Positions 15,192 through 24,647 of a stretch of 40,068 nucleotides of DNA are shown here, in pieces. The DNA is from Lentisphaerota bacterium (GTDB taxonomy: Bacteria > Verrucomicrobiota > Kiritimatiellia > RFP12 > JAAYNR01). The stretch lies in contig VGWG01000017.1 in the NCBI GenBank assembly GCA_016873675.1, positions 1 to 40,068 on the forward strand. The letters are read 5' to 3'. The notes under the pieces were generated by a model, which was given only the letters and a program-made list of their open reading frames with translations, made no database searches and was not told where the DNA came from. Every line of letters starts with the position of its first letter. Position 1 is the stretch's first letter. The position numbers and the translations under genes were made by a program.

Positions 15192-18100
15192 ATGAAAATA
15201 ATCCAGCGCCTGAGGCTCTTGCAAAACCCTGAACAGGCTGGCAGTGGTGCGGGCGTCCCGCCTGCATTCCCACGGCTTTTTCGTAATTCTGGCAGGCGAG
15301 ACGCCTGCACCACAAGGGTTTTGCATGAGCCTCTCCTGTTTAGCCTGATCGCCGGGCTTCTCTTCGCGGCCGCGGCGGGCCGCGCCCAGCCCGCCCTGCG
15401 CGACCCGGCGGCGGTGATCGCCGAGGCCCAGGCCGTGACGCGCGAGCGGTTTCCCGACGCGGACACGGTGCTGACCTACAATCTCGTTTACGAGCGCTAC
15501 AACCCCGACGGCACCGCCGAGGCGTGGGACGACGAGTCTGTCACAATCCTGACCGAGAAGGGCCGCCGCGAAGTGGGCACGCGCGCGATCAGTTTCAATG
15601 TCTCTTACGGCACGACCTCGGTCGTCCGGGTCGAAATCTATAAACCCGATGGCCGCGTGATCACCGTCGATGTCGCCCGGCAGAGCCGCGTGATGATCGA
15701 TTCCGGTCAGATGGGATCCAACATCTTCGATCCCAACAACAAGGTCCTCTCCCTCTCGATCCCCGGTCTGGAGATCGGCGACACCTGCCGCATCCTCACC
15801 CGCAGCACGACTCACAAGGCCCGCGTGCCCAATGCCTGGTCGGACTATTCGGTCTTCGAATACACGTCGCCCATTGTCGCGCTCGATTACGAGGTCGTGG
15901 CCCCACCCGAATTGCCGCTCGTCCACCAGGTGCTTCGGTCGTCCGTCTCCAACACCGTCGCCGCCACGACCGAAAACCTTGCCGACGGACGCATCCGGCA
16001 TCGCTGGGCCGTCCGCAACGTTCCCCGCATGTTCGATGAGCCCGACATGCCCCCGATGCACACCCAGGTGCAACGCCTCCTCCTCAGCACCCAGCCCGAC
16101 TGGCCCTCTGTTTCCCGCTGGTACTGGAATCTTTCCAAGCCGCGCCTCGATTCTACCGTCCCAGAAATGGTCGAAACCGTCGACCGCCTCACCGCAGGTG
16201 CCGACTCTCGCACGGAGCGAATCCGCCGCCTCTTTACCTTTGTCTCGCAGCAGATCCGCTACATGGGCATCACCGACGAGGCCGTGGCCCCTGGCTATGA
16301 GCCGCACGACGTCTCGATGACCTTCACCAACCGCTACGGCGTCTGCCGCGACAAGGCCGCCTTGCTTGTCGCTCTGCTGCGCCTGAACGGCATTGAGGCT
16401 TTCCCCGTTCTGATCCAAGCTGGCGCCAAGCTCGATCCCGACGTCCCGCTCCCCTTCTTTAATCATGCCATCGTTGCCGCCGCGCGCGAACCGGCCGACC
16501 CCGCTAATCCCTATATCTTGATGGACCCCACCGACGAAAACACGCGGGACATGCTCCCCTCCTACCTCTGCAACCGCAGCTACCTCGTGGCCACGCCCGA
16601 CGGCGACCCCCTGCGCGTCTCGCCCATCGTCCCCGCAACCAGCAATCTGCTGCACATCGCCTCGGAGGGCGAGGCCGACGCTGCGGGCACCCTCACCCTC
16701 CGCTCTGAACTTCGCTTCGACGGCATCAACGATACCCTGTACCGCAACCACCTTGTCCGCCTGCCGCCCAACGAACGCCGCACGTTTTTCGAAGGCATTC
16801 TGAAAACCCGCCTCTCCGGCGCGGAGCTCCTCGACTGCGCCATCCTCCCCGAGGATCTCCGTGACACGGCGCAACCTCTGACCGTCCGCCTCACCTGCCG
16901 CGTCATCGACTGGCCCGTTCGCGGCGATGGCATCGACCTCGCCAGCCTGCCGTGGCTCGGTGCCTCCCTCGGCTACGTGAATTTCGTCGTCGGCCAGACG
17001 GGGCTCCCGACGCGCAGGTACACCCTCGAAACCGGCATCGCCTGCGGCGTCGAAGAGACGATCTCGATCCGCGTTCGCGACGCCCTTGGCGCACCGCTGC
17101 GCGTCCCCGAACCGACCCGCCTCGACCGCCCGGGCGTCCGCTTCAGCCTCGTCACAACCGCCGGTGACGGCCGTCTCGGCGGCGCGCTGGATTACCGCAT
17201 CGAGCAACCCGAATTCACCCCCGCCGAGTACGGGGGCCTCCGCGCGTCGCTCCAGGAGATGGAGGTGGCCTCGCGCCGGCGCCCGGCCTTCGCAGCCACC
17301 GGCGGCGCCGTCCGGCCCGACGTGCGCGTGCTGGACGTCCTCACCCGTTATGACCTCGCCGACAGCCGCGCGTGGACCCGCACCGAGACGCGCGTCACCC
17401 AGGTGCTCACCTATGCGGGCAAGAAGCGATGCTCCGAGCTGATGATCGGCTACACCCCCGCCTGGCAGACCGCCGAGCTGGTGAGCGCGACCGTCTCCAA
17501 CGCCAACGGCGCGGTGTTCAGCGTGCACGGCAAGGAGATCAACCACATGGACGCCCCGTGGGTCGGCGGGGCCCCCCGCTATCCCGCCGCAAAGACCCTC
17601 GTCGTCAATCTGCCGGGGGTCGAAACCGGCAGCGTCATCACCGCCGTGACCCGCATCACGCAGCGCGACGCCCCCCGCTTCTCGGTCCAGGCCGTGTTCG
17701 GCGGCTTCGACCCCGTCACCCGCGAGACGATCGAGATCGCCACGCCCGCCAGCCTCGCCCTCGACACCCGCGCCTTCCACGCCGAATCGCTCGTTGCAAC
17801 GACCGCCGAGGAAGCCGACCGCACGGTGCGGCGCTGGGTCGCAGGTCCTCAGGCCGCCACCGTCCGCGAACCAGCCCTGCCGCCCGGCTGGACGTTCAAG
17901 CCAACCCTACTCGCCGCAGCTGGCGACCCCGACGCGGGACTCGCGGAAACCCGCGCCGCCTTCGCCCGCGCCATGCGTGGCCAGACCGCCGCCGCCGCCC
18001 GGGCCCGCGCCCTCGCCCGCGAGGCGGGCTCGTCCGACGCCGCCCTGCTCGCCATCCGCGACTTCGTGCTGCGGACCATCCGGCCCGGCGGCCCCGCGTT

Positions 18101-19154
18101 CACGACCCTGCCAGCCGGGCGCGCCGTGACCCCCGCCGACCAGACGCTGGCTGAAGGCTATGGACACAGCGCCGACCGCTGCATCCTCCTCGCAACCATG
18201 CTCCGCGCCGCCGGGTTTGACGCCGAGCCCGTCCTGGTGAATCCGCAGCGCCAGCGTCCCCTCTCCCTCTACGCCGCCGCGCGCCCGTTTGAAGGCCTCG
18301 CCGGCTTCAGCGAAGCGCTGGTCCGGGTCAACCGCCGGCCGGACCTGCTCACCCGCCTGTTCGGCGGCCGTACCGATGCCGCGCCGCTCTACCTGGGCGA
18401 TGGCGACCACTACAGCGTCCCGGGGACAACCGCCTTTGATGATCATCCGTTGCTGATGCTGGACGGCCGCGAGACGCGCGTCGAGATCGCCCCCGCATTC
18501 CGCAACCGCTCGCGCACCGACTGGCATCTGGCGCTGGACGCCAACGGCACCGCCGTGATCACCGTCACCAACTGGTATTTCGGCCCCGACTGCGGCCTCT
18601 TCCGCCGGCAATACGCCGAGATGCCGCCCGAAGAGCGGCGGCGCCACCACCTCGAACTCGTGGGCGGGATTTCCCGTTCGGCCGAGGCGGCCGGCGACCT
18701 CATGACCGACCTCGACGCCTATCCCGGCTTCCGCGCCTTCACCGTGCGGGCCGCGCGTTACGCCGTGCGCGACGGCACCGCCCTGACCCTCCTCCTCCCC
18801 GACGTCCCGTCGGCGGCGGTCCCCCTGCGCGCCGACCGCCGGTTCAGTCCGATGCTCCTCGGTGCCGATGGGGAACACCTCTGGACCTGCACCGTCGCCC
18901 TACCGGCCGGCCTCATGGCCCGCGTCCCCGTGACGCCCCCCGCCGTCTCGCTGACGCTCCCCGGCGACGCCGGATCGGTTGTCGGCGCCAGCCGCCTTGA
19001 GACGGCCGCCGACGGCGCCCTCACCCTTCGCTACGACCGCCGCATCCGGACCACGCCCGCGCTCCTGCCACCCGAGCTCTATCCCGCCCTGCTCGAAGTC
19101 AACCGGACGCTCCTCAACCCCGCCCTGCGCACGGTGGTGATCGAGCTGGAGTGA
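15192..19154 (+). CDS. Large exported protein with two DUF3857/transglutaminase-like modules
   Basis: This protein has 1320 residues from the ATG at 15192. A signal-peptide core (LFSLIAGLLFAAAAGRAQ) appears only near residues 50-68. The codons before it contain the palindromic element at 15212-15333. Module 1 is a DUF3857-type beta domain and then a transglutaminase-like core with Cys385 (YGVCRDKAALL), His425 (FNHAIV) and Asp445 (MDPTDE), a complete triad. Module 2 repeats the layout: beta domain, then GYGHSADRCILLATMLRAAGFDAEPVLV, where Ser993 takes the place of the Cys. Such proteins are periplasmic or outer-membrane associated and usually stand alone; their substrates are unknown. The true start could lie after the repeat, but no good ATG/ribosome-site pair is seen there except the ATG in GTTTTGCATGAG. 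Confidence 0.8.
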   Translation: MKIIQRLRLLQNPEQAGSGAGVPPAFPRLFRNSGRRDACTTRVLHEPLLFSLIAGLLFAAAAGRAQPALRDPAAVIAEAQAVTRERFPDADTVLTYNLVYERYNPDGTAEAWDDESVTILTEKGRREVGTRAISFNVSYGTTSVVRVEIYKPDGRVITVDVARQSRVMIDSGQMGSNIFDPNNKVLSLSIPGLEIGDTCRILTRSTTHKARVPNAWSDYSVFEYTSPIVALDYEVVAPPELPLVHQVLRSSVSNTVAATTENLADGRIRHRWAVRNVPRMFDEPDMPPMHTQVQRLLLSTQPDWPSVSRWYWNLSKPRLDSTVPEMVETVDRLTAGADSRTERIRRLFTFVSQQIRYMGITDEAVAPGYEPHDVSMTFTNRYGVCRDKAALLVALLRLNGIEAFPVLIQAGAKLDPDVPLPFFNHAIVAAAREPADPANPYILMDPTDENTRDMLPSYLCNRSYLVATPDGDPLRVSPIVPATSNLLHIASEGEADAAGTLTLRSELRFDGINDTLYRNHLVRLPPNERRTFFEGILKTRLSGAELLDCAILPEDLRDTAQPLTVRLTCRVIDWPVRGDGIDLASLPWLGASLGYVNFVVGQTGLPTRRYTLETGIACGVEETISIRVRDALGAPLRVPEPTRLDRPGVRFSLVTTAGDGRLGGALDYRIEQPEFTPAEYGGLRASLQEMEVASRRRPAFAATGGAVRPDVRVLDVLTRYDLADSRAWTRTETRVTQVLTYAGKKRCSELMIGYTPAWQTAELVSATVSNANGAVFSVHGKEINHMDAPWVGGAPRYPAAKTLVVNLPGVETGSVITAVTRITQRDAPRFSVQAVFGGFDPVTRETIEIATPASLALDTRAFHAESLVATTAEEADRTVRRWVAGPQAATVREPALPPGWTFKPTLLAAAGDPDAGLAETRAAFARAMRGQTAAAARARALAREAGSSDAALLAIRDFVLRTIRPGGPAFTTLPAGRAVTPADQTLAEGYGHSADRCILLATMLRAAGFDAEPVLVNPQRQRPLSLYAAARPFEGLAGFSEALVRVNRRPDLLTRLFGGRTDAAPLYLGDGDHYSVPGTTAFDDHPLLMLDGRETRVEIAPAFRNRSRTDWHLALDANGTAVITVTNWYFGPDCGLFRRQYAEMPPEERRRHHLELVGGISRSAEAAGDLMTDLDAYPGFRAFTVRAARYAVRDGTALTLLLPDVPSAAVPLRADRRFSPMLLGADGEHLWTCTVALPAGLMARVPVTPPAVSLTLPGDAGSVVGASRLETAADGALTLRYDRRIRTTPALLPPELYPALLEVNRTLLNPALRTVVIELE
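15212..15333. repeat. 122-bp palindromic element inside the 5' end of a coding region
   Basis: The outer arms 15212-15230 and 15315-15333 are complementary at 18 of 19 positions. The inner arms 15244-15265 and 15292-15313 match at 20 of 22, and each inner arm is itself a small hairpin (GCAGGCG-AGA-CGCCTGC). Its right end resembles that of the inverted repeat at 11498-11554. It keeps an open frame and so adds about 40 residues ahead of the signal-peptide core. Confidence 0.8.
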
Positions 19155-19161
19155 CGTCAGG

Positions 19162-21192
19162 CTACGGAGCCAGCTTGACCAGCTCGAGCACGTTCACCGC
19201 ATTGTACGCCATGCCGGTCACACGGGTGGTGTCTTCGCCGGTGACCGGGTTCATGTTCTCCGGGATCGCCTTGCCCGGGGCGCAGCAGATGGCCTTCACC
19301 AGCAAGCGCACGGCGGCCTTGCGCCGGCCGCAGGCCGCCAGCGACCGGGCGATGTAGACCATCTCGCGCGGCCAATGACCGCCGCTCCAGTAGCCGTGCG
19401 GACGGAAACCCGCCTCGTTCTTCGCCAGCGTCGGCGTGTACAGCAGCGCGAACTCCTCCGGATTGTCCAGATGCTCGAAGAGTCTTCCGGCGCGCACCGG
19501 ATTGTCGAGGAAGTACGGCAGGTAGAAGGCGTCCTGATTCTTGACGCGGATCAGCGCCTGGGCCGTCGTGTCCCAGTCGTAGTAGAACCCATCCGCCTCA
19601 TGCCAGTGGCGTTTCTCCACCAACTCGCAGGTCTGCGCGAAGCGCTCGCTCGCATAGCGGGCGGTGGCCTCGTCACGCACCAGCCTGGCCAGCCGCTCCA
19701 GCGCCCGCAGCGCGCTCAGGAAGAAACTCGCCTCGTAGAAATTCGTCTGCGGCCGCTGGTTCTTCCGGTAGAAATCCGCCACCGCCTCGGGCTCCTGCGT
19801 GGTCACGGCGTGGATCCACGCTTTCAGGTTGGCCTGGCTGAAGAAGCAGCCGACCTTGTCGTCCGCCCCTCCCTCCCACAGATTGCGCCACTCGACAACG
19901 CCGTCGTGGTCGAGATCCCGGTGGTCATAGACGCTGCGCATGTAGCGGCGGACCTTCTCCCAGACCGTGCCTCCCTCCCCGGCCGGCGCGTGCAGGATGG
20001 ACCGGTCGCCGGTCTGCTCCACGTATTCCGCCAGCGCCGTGACGAACGCCGGCACGCCATGCGAGAAGAAACCGGAATCGCCCGGATTTCCCAAACACCG
20101 GACACCCGTGGCGTGCAGGTACCAGCACAAGGCGCCGTCCGCGCCCACGGCCGTGCGGACATACTCGACCAGGCACTTGCGCGCCAGGGCGTGCCGATTG
20201 GTATGCGCCAGCGCAAAGAGGGCCTCGCCCCCGTCATTGCTCCAGACGCCGAACCAGATGGTCTTGTCCGGCGCCAGGTAGGCCGTGAGGTCGTTGAACG
20301 GCAGGTCATACACGTTCACCAGCGTCACGCACCACTGCCAGTATTGCCGCCGTACGATCTCGTCCGCGGCGTACGCAACGACCGTGCCGTCGGGCTTCTT
20401 CCAGGTGTAGCCGCCCGGGAAACGCGCCACGGGGCACGAGGCCAGGTAGTCCTCCCAAGACGCCCGGCTCTCGCTCCGCGCGCGCGCGGGATCGGCGAAC
20501 AGCGCATCGGCCTCGGCCAGCGCCAGCGCCCGGTCCGCATGGAATGCCACCGCCAGCCGCAGGGTCCCATCCGCCGTCGCGGCCAGGTCAAAGCCCCCGC
20601 CCTCGCGCGGCAGCGCCGACCCTGCGTAGCGGAAGACCAGCGTGTAGGCGCCGTCGTTCCAGACGATCCGGCCGGACGACTGCTCCACGCTGAGGCGGAT
20701 CCCGGGCGCGGCGTAGCGCCCGGTCTCGGCCCGCGACAGGATCGCGATCCTGGCGCCTGCCGTCAGGGTTCCTTCCATGACCGCGCCATAACGCGCGTAC
20801 GGCAAGAAGAGCGAGAACGCGCCTGCCGCTCCTGCCATCTCGACCCCGTCCGGCCGGTAGGCGCAGGTTTGCGGCTGGCCCAAGCCCTCCAGTTTCAGGC
20901 CGAAGAACGTCCGGATCGCGGCCGGCGGCTCCTTGTTCGCCTCCGGCGCGCCGGACTTCTTCTTGTCATCGGCAAGCTCAATATCGCTGAACGCTCCCGC
21001 ATCCAGCAGCGCGACCTTCCACTGGTCACATTCGCTGGGAGCGATCGGGGCGGTCCGGAAGACAAAGCACCCCGCCGCATCCACCTCTTCAGCCACCCAG
21101 CGGAGATTACCCAGCCAGTGGCGGGGGCCGATGAAATGACCGCGCGGATCAATGAGTTGGTCGTAGATCGCCGTCTGAGTATCGTGGATCAT
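19162..21192 (-). CDS. MGH1-like (alpha/alpha)6-barrel glycoside hydrolase
   Basis: This protein has 676 residues with no signal peptide, so it is probably cytoplasmic. The N-terminal 250 residues form a beta-sandwich-like part; the catalytic (alpha/alpha)6 barrel follows from about residue 270. Landmarks are IWFGVWSNDGGEALFALAHTNR, VVEWRNLWEGGADD, then near the C-terminus GYWSGGHWPREMVYIARSL and NPVTGED. These resemble the MGH1/GH63-type and amylo-alpha-1,6-glucosidase-type barrels, whose acid and base are an Asp and a Glu in these loops. The substrate is not readable. The gene starts three bases after the stop of the AraC regulator, with AGGAG inside the regulator's 3' end, so the two are co-transcribed and the glycosidase is a likely target of that regulator's locus. 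Confidence 0.75.
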   Translation of the reverse strand: MIHDTQTAIYDQLIDPRGHFIGPRHWLGNLRWVAEEVDAAGCFVFRTAPIAPSECDQWKVALLDAGAFSDIELADDKKKSGAPEANKEPPAAIRTFFGLKLEGLGQPQTCAYRPDGVEMAGAAGAFSLFLPYARYGAVMEGTLTAGARIAILSRAETGRYAAPGIRLSVEQSSGRIVWNDGAYTLVFRYAGSALPREGGGFDLAATADGTLRLAVAFHADRALALAEADALFADPARARSESRASWEDYLASCPVARFPGGYTWKKPDGTVVAYAADEIVRRQYWQWCVTLVNVYDLPFNDLTAYLAPDKTIWFGVWSNDGGEALFALAHTNRHALARKCLVEYVRTAVGADGALCWYLHATGVRCLGNPGDSGFFSHGVPAFVTALAEYVEQTGDRSILHAPAGEGGTVWEKVRRYMRSVYDHRDLDHDGVVEWRNLWEGGADDKVGCFFSQANLKAWIHAVTTQEPEAVADFYRKNQRPQTNFYEASFFLSALRALERLARLVRDEATARYASERFAQTCELVEKRHWHEADGFYYDWDTTAQALIRVKNQDAFYLPYFLDNPVRAGRLFEHLDNPEEFALLYTPTLAKNEAGFRPHGYWSGGHWPREMVYIARSLAACGRRKAAVRLLVKAICCAPGKAIPENMNPVTGEDTTRVTGMAYNAVNVLELVKLAP

Positions 21193-21195
21193 GGG

Positions 21196-22137
21196 TCATG
21201 CTCCTGTTTCCAGGAGAACTTCGGCCTTCCGAAATTCCCGTGGGGATGAACCGGTCTGTTGGGTGAAGATGCGCGAGAAATAGCCGGCGTCCGCATAGCC
21301 GCAGCGCACGGCGACCTCCTTGACGCTCCAAGGCGTGGTGCGCAAGAGGTGGCGGGCCAGGTGACAGCGCTCGTGGTTGATATGCGCGGTCAGCCGCACG
21401 CCGCAGTCGCGGCGAAAGCGGGTGGAGAGATAGTCCGGCGTGCAGCGCAACTGGCCCGCCAGGCGCCGCACGGATAGGCGTGTGTCCGTCAATTGTTCCT
21501 GGACCAGACGACGGCAGCGAGCCACCAGGGCCGATTCCGTACTCCGGGTGTGCCGCACGGTTTGTTCGACGAGGGTCTGCAGCAACCCCAGATGGGTCAG
21601 CAGCAGTCCCTGCACCACCGGATGCCGCACCGGATGACCCGCAGCCACAAAATCGGCCGCCTCGTTCAGATAGCCATAGAGCCGGCTGCCGTGGCCATGC
21701 GTGGTGTTACAGGATCCTCCGACCCTGACCGGCGCGATGCATCCCTGCGCCTTCCCGCGGGGCAGTCCCGCGTGGTAACTGAAATGACCGGCCCCATGCA
21801 TGAAGACCAGGTTGCAAAACGGGGACGCGGTGGAGTCGGCCGACTCGTGGTGCGCCACACCCCGGGGCATCAGCAGGAGACCGGGCGCTGCGCATGAAAT
21901 CACACCAGTCGTCAGTCGCATCCGCGACGCGCCGCTGACCTGCAGAAACAGCTCGGGACGGGAATGGTAATGGCTCCCCCGGACCGAGTCGCAGAACAAC
22001 GGCGCGGCGAGCGGAATGTGCACGCCGCTCAGGTCGCCGGAGGCGATCCGGCGACTGAGCGCGCCCAGCGTCCGCCGCGTCAATTCCCGGACATCCGCCG
22101 CTGACTCGGCTTGCGGGAGAGTACAGGTTTTGTCCAT
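21196..22137 (-). CDS. AraC-family transcriptional regulator
   Basis: This protein has 313 residues. The N-terminal cupin-like sensor part contains HYHSRPELFLQVSG and LLLMPRGVAHHE, as in sugar-responsive AraC proteins. The C-terminal 100 residues hold the two helix-turn-helix motifs: LSVRRLAGQLRCTPDYLSTRFRRDCG and VKEVAVRCGYADAGYFSRIFTQQTGSSPREFR, the second matching the AraC signature. It is divergent from the dehydrogenase/ThuA pair and co-directional with the MGH1-like glycosidase, so it probably controls both sides from the 134-base region 22138-22271 on binding a mono- or disaccharide. The inducer is unknown. A good promoter lies 38 bases upstream of the start. Confidence 0.92.
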   Translation of the reverse strand: MDKTCTLPQAESAADVRELTRRTLGALSRRIASGDLSGVHIPLAAPLFCDSVRGSHYHSRPELFLQVSGASRMRLTTGVISCAAPGLLLMPRGVAHHESADSTASPFCNLVFMHGAGHFSYHAGLPRGKAQGCIAPVRVGGSCNTTHGHGSRLYGYLNEAADFVAAGHPVRHPVVQGLLLTHLGLLQTLVEQTVRHTRSTESALVARCRRLVQEQLTDTRLSVRRLAGQLRCTPDYLSTRFRRDCGVRLTAHINHERCHLARHLLRTTPWSVKEVAVRCGYADAGYFSRIFTQQTGSSPREFRKAEVLLETGA

Positions 22138-22181
22138 CTATTTCCGGTTCCATCCCTGTTTTTACGTTTGAACCGGGCCGC

Positions 22182-22209
22182 ATTATACATAATGATCTCC
22201 CCCGTGCAA
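22182..22209 (-). promoter_or_regulatory. Promoter of the AraC-type regulator with overlapping inverted repeat
   Basis: On the minus strand TTGCAC (22204-22209) and a consensus TATAAT (22182-22187) are 16 bases apart. The -10 region lies inside the inverted repeat CATTAT-AC-ATAATG (22181-22194), which could be an operator. The predicted leader is about 38 bases. No equally clear promoter is seen for the divergent plus-strand genes. Confidence 0.6.
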
Positions 22210-22271
22210 GGGATATGATTGCAGGTTTTGTCTGTTTCGGGTCCGGCAGCAAACGAAAAGGAGAATCCAGT

Positions 22272-23330
22272 ATGCGCAAGGAGGCGAATCGGAAGTTGCG
22301 TTGCGGCGTGATTGGTCTCGGCATGGGGCGCGGGCATGTGCAGGGTTACCAGAGCCATCCCGCGTGCGAGGTGGTGGCGGTGGCGGACATGGACGAGAAG
22401 CGGCTGGCCGGCGCGCAGACCGAATTCAAGGTGCCGCAGACCTATACTGACGCGATGGAGATGCTGAAGCGCGCCGATCTGGACGTGGTCAGCGTGGCCA
22501 CGCCGAACAAATTCCATGCCCCGCTCACCATCGCGGCGCTAAAAGCCGGTTGCCACGTGCTGTGCGAAAAGCCCATGGCCATGACGCTGCCCGAGGCGCT
22601 GGCCATGCAGCGAACGGCTGTGGCGTGCCGCAAGACGCTGGCCATCAATTTCTCCTACCGCTTCAGCGCCATGAGCTTTGCGCTCAAGCAACAGGTGGAT
22701 TCCGGCCTCATCGGCAACATCTACTTCGGCCGCACGGTATGGCATCGTCGGCGCGGCATGCCGGGGTTTGGCGGCTGGTTCGGCAACAAGGAGCTGGCCG
22801 GAGGCGGTCCGTTGATTGACCTGGGGGTGCACCGGATCGATCTGGCCCTCTGGTTGATGGGGCATCCCCGTCCGGTTTCGGTCAGCGGCAGCACGTACAA
22901 TGTCATCGCCGCGCGCAAGGCCCACGAAGAGAAGAAGCATTACTCGGTGGAGGACCTCGCCGCCGGCATCGTGAAGTTCGACAACGGCGCCACGCTGATC
23001 GTCGAAGCCTCGTGGGCGCTCAACAATAACGAGAATGAGCAGATGATAACCTCGCTCTACGGCGACAAGGGCGGTCTCGTGCAGAAAAACCGAAACGGCA
23101 CGTACGACTTCACGGCCGAAATCTACACCGAGGAAGGCGGCAACCTCTACACCAAGGCGCTGGATCAGGCCGTGACGCAACCCCCCACCGCCTACCACGA
23201 CTTCATCGACAGCATCCTGCAGAAACGCGAACCGCTGGCCACGGCCGAGCACGGTGTCCGGGTGCAGATGATCCTCGACGGCCTCTACCGCAGCGCGGCC
23301 GAGGGGCGCGAAATCCGTTTCAAGAAGTAA
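22272..23330 (+). CDS. Gfo/Idh/MocA-family sugar dehydrogenase
   Basis: This protein has 352 residues from the ATG at 22272, with AAAGGAGA upstream. The NAD(P)-binding N-terminus reads [16 protein letters not shown]. The catalytic Lys is present in VLCEKPMAM, and the [21 protein letters not shown] motif supplies the Asp and His that complete the active site. This gives a useful contrast with the degenerate relative at 6872. The enzyme probably oxidises or reduces a sugar or inositol hydroxyl in the cytoplasm, with NAD(P). It is followed 26 bases later by a ThuA-like gene; this pairing is common in oxidoreductive (keto-sugar) pathways of trehalose and other glycosides. The exact substrate is inference. 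Confidence 0.92.
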   Translation: MRKEANRKLRCGVIGLGMGRGHVQGYQSHPACEVVAVADMDEKRLAGAQTEFKVPQTYTDAMEMLKRADLDVVSVATPNKFHAPLTIAALKAGCHVLCEKPMAMTLPEALAMQRTAVACRKTLAINFSYRFSAMSFALKQQVDSGLIGNIYFGRTVWHRRRGMPGFGGWFGNKELAGGGPLIDLGVHRIDLALWLMGHPRPVSVSGSTYNVIAARKAHEEKKHYSVEDLAAGIVKFDNGATLIVEASWALNNNENEQMITSLYGDKGGLVQKNRNGTYDFTAEIYTEEGGNLYTKALDQAVTQPPTAYHDFIDSILQKREPLATAEHGVRVQMILDGLYRSAAEGREIRFKK

Positions 23331-23356
23331 CCGACATCCCATCAGGAGAAACCACC

Positions 23357-24106
23357 ATGTCCACGGCCAGCAAGATCCGCGTAACCTTGTGGAACGAATT
23401 CCGCCACGAGCGGAAACACGAGCACATCCAAAAGATCTACCCCGACGGCATGCACAAGACCCTTGCCGATGCGCTGCAGCAGCAGGGGTTCACCACCCGG
23501 CTGGCCGCGCTGGACGACGCCGAGCACGGGCTGACCGAGGATGTGCTGGCCAACACCGATGTCCTGACCTGGTGGGGACATTGCGCCCACGGGGAGGTGC
23601 GCGACGAGATCGTGGAGCGGGTGCACCGGCACGTGGTGGAGCGGGGCATGGGACTGATCGTGCTGCATTCCGGCCATCACTCCAAAATCTTCCGCAAGCT
23701 GATGGGGACCACGGGCAACCTGCGCTGGCGCGAGGCGGGCGAGAAGGAACGCCTGTGGGTGATCACCCCCGGACACCCAATTGCCGAAGGGATCGGCGAC
23801 TTCATCGAGCTGGAACACACGGAAATGTATGGTGAGTTCTTCGACATCCCCATGCCGGACGAATTGGTCTTCATCAGTTGGTTTGCGGGCGGCGAAGTCT
23901 TTCGCAGCGGATGCTGCTGGCGACGCGGCAAGGGAAAGGTCTTCTACTTCCGGCCGGGGCACGAGACCTACCCGATCTACCACAACCAGCAGGTGCAGCA
24001 GGTGATCGGCAACGCGGCACGTTGGGCCCGCTACGCGGGCAATGCGACGCCGAACATCTGCATCCACGCGAAAGACCCGCTGGAAAAGCTCAACACCGGC
24101 GCGTGA
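23357..24106 (+). CDS. ThuA-like domain protein
   Basis: This protein has 249 residues of the ThuA fold, which is related to class I glutamine amidotransferases. Landmarks are [10 protein letters not shown] at the N-terminus, [14 protein letters not shown] (68-81), [14 protein letters not shown] (98-111), HPIAEGI and [15 protein letters not shown]. There is no signal peptide. In rhizobia ThuA acts with the dehydrogenase ThuB on 3-keto derivatives of trehalose, and related proteins sit beside Gfo/Idh/MocA dehydrogenases as here. An AGGAG site (23344-23348) precedes the start. It is convergent with the rhamnose mutarotase gene, separated by 18 bases. The substrate is unknown. Confidence 0.88.
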   Translation: MSTASKIRVTLWNEFRHERKHEHIQKIYPDGMHKTLADALQQQGFTTRLAALDDAEHGLTEDVLANTDVLTWWGHCAHGEVRDEIVERVHRHVVERGMGLIVLHSGHHSKIFRKLMGTTGNLRWREAGEKERLWVITPGHPIAEGIGDFIELEHTEMYGEFFDIPMPDELVFISWFAGGEVFRSGCCWRRGKGKVFYFRPGHETYPIYHNQQVQQVIGNAARWARYAGNATPNICIHAKDPLEKLNTGA

Positions 24107-24124
24107 GGTCGGCCAACCTCAGCC

Positions 24125-24454
24125 CTACGCAGGCTGAAGACTACTTTCGGACATGCGATAGATCTCCTCGAAATCCAGCTTCGTAAATTCCGGGTCCGAC
24201 ATCGGCTTCATCAGCGCCTGCCACTTGACCTGCACCTCGTTTGTGTCGAGCCACGCGCTGGAGGCGGGATAGCGCGCGTTGTCGTATTCGAGGAAGATCA
24301 CCAGCAAATTGTCGTTCAGGAAGCAGCTCAACTCGGTGAAGCCCGCCTTCCGGTAGACCGCTTCTAACTCCGGCCAGACCTGCCGGTGGTATTCCTTGTA
24401 GGCGTCCAGACACTCGGACTTGATCCGGGCCATGTGGATGGTGCGTTTGGTCAT
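24125..24454 (-). CDS. L-rhamnose mutarotase family protein
   Basis: This protein has 109 residues, matching the single-domain family (RhaM, about 104 residues) that interconverts alpha and beta anomers of L-rhamnose and related 6-deoxy sugars in the cytoplasm. Motifs are an early MARIKSECLDAYKEYHRQVWPEL with the catalytic-type His, FLNDNLLVIFLEY, and a C-terminal block WQALMKPM. Fucose mutarotases are a different family, so rhamnose or a rhamnose-like sugar is favoured. GGAG lies about ten bases ahead of the ATG. It is a single-gene unit, divergent from the GH29-like gene. No rhamnose isomerase, kinase or aldolase is in the window. Confidence 0.88.
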   Translation of the reverse strand: MTKRTIHMARIKSECLDAYKEYHRQVWPELEAVYRKAGFTELSCFLNDNLLVIFLEYDNARYPASSAWLDTNEVQVKWQALMKPMSDPEFTKLDFEEIYRMSESSLQPA

Positions 24455-24577
24455 GTGCTGTCATCTCCGTTTCTTCAAATGCTGCGGGCCTCTCCCCGCC
24501 AGGCAGAGACCCGCGCGTTCACGGGCTAGAACAGTACCGGATGCATGAACGTAAGACAACAAAATTTCGTGCCGATC

Positions 24578-24606
24578 TTGACCTTCCCGGTCAGGCGGTG
24601 TATCGT
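24578..24606 (+). promoter_or_regulatory. Putative promoter of the first GH29-like gene
   Basis: TTGACC (24578-24583) and TATCGT (24601-24606) are 17 bases apart, with a start of transcription about 35 bases before the ATG at 24648. A small inverted repeat TGACC/GGTCA overlaps the -35 box and could be an operator. The rest of the intergenic stretch 24455-24647 shows no gene. Confidence 0.5.
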
Positions 24607-24647
24607 CATCGAGTTTTCAAGAACACCTAACTGGAAGAGACTCGATC

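Noticed and set aside
15120-17780. A long minus-strand open frame opposite the transglutaminase gene
   Set aside because: It is a GC-rich shadow of the real gene; the translated sequence is low-complexity with no recognisable domain, and the plus strand shows clear DUF3857/transglutaminase motifs.
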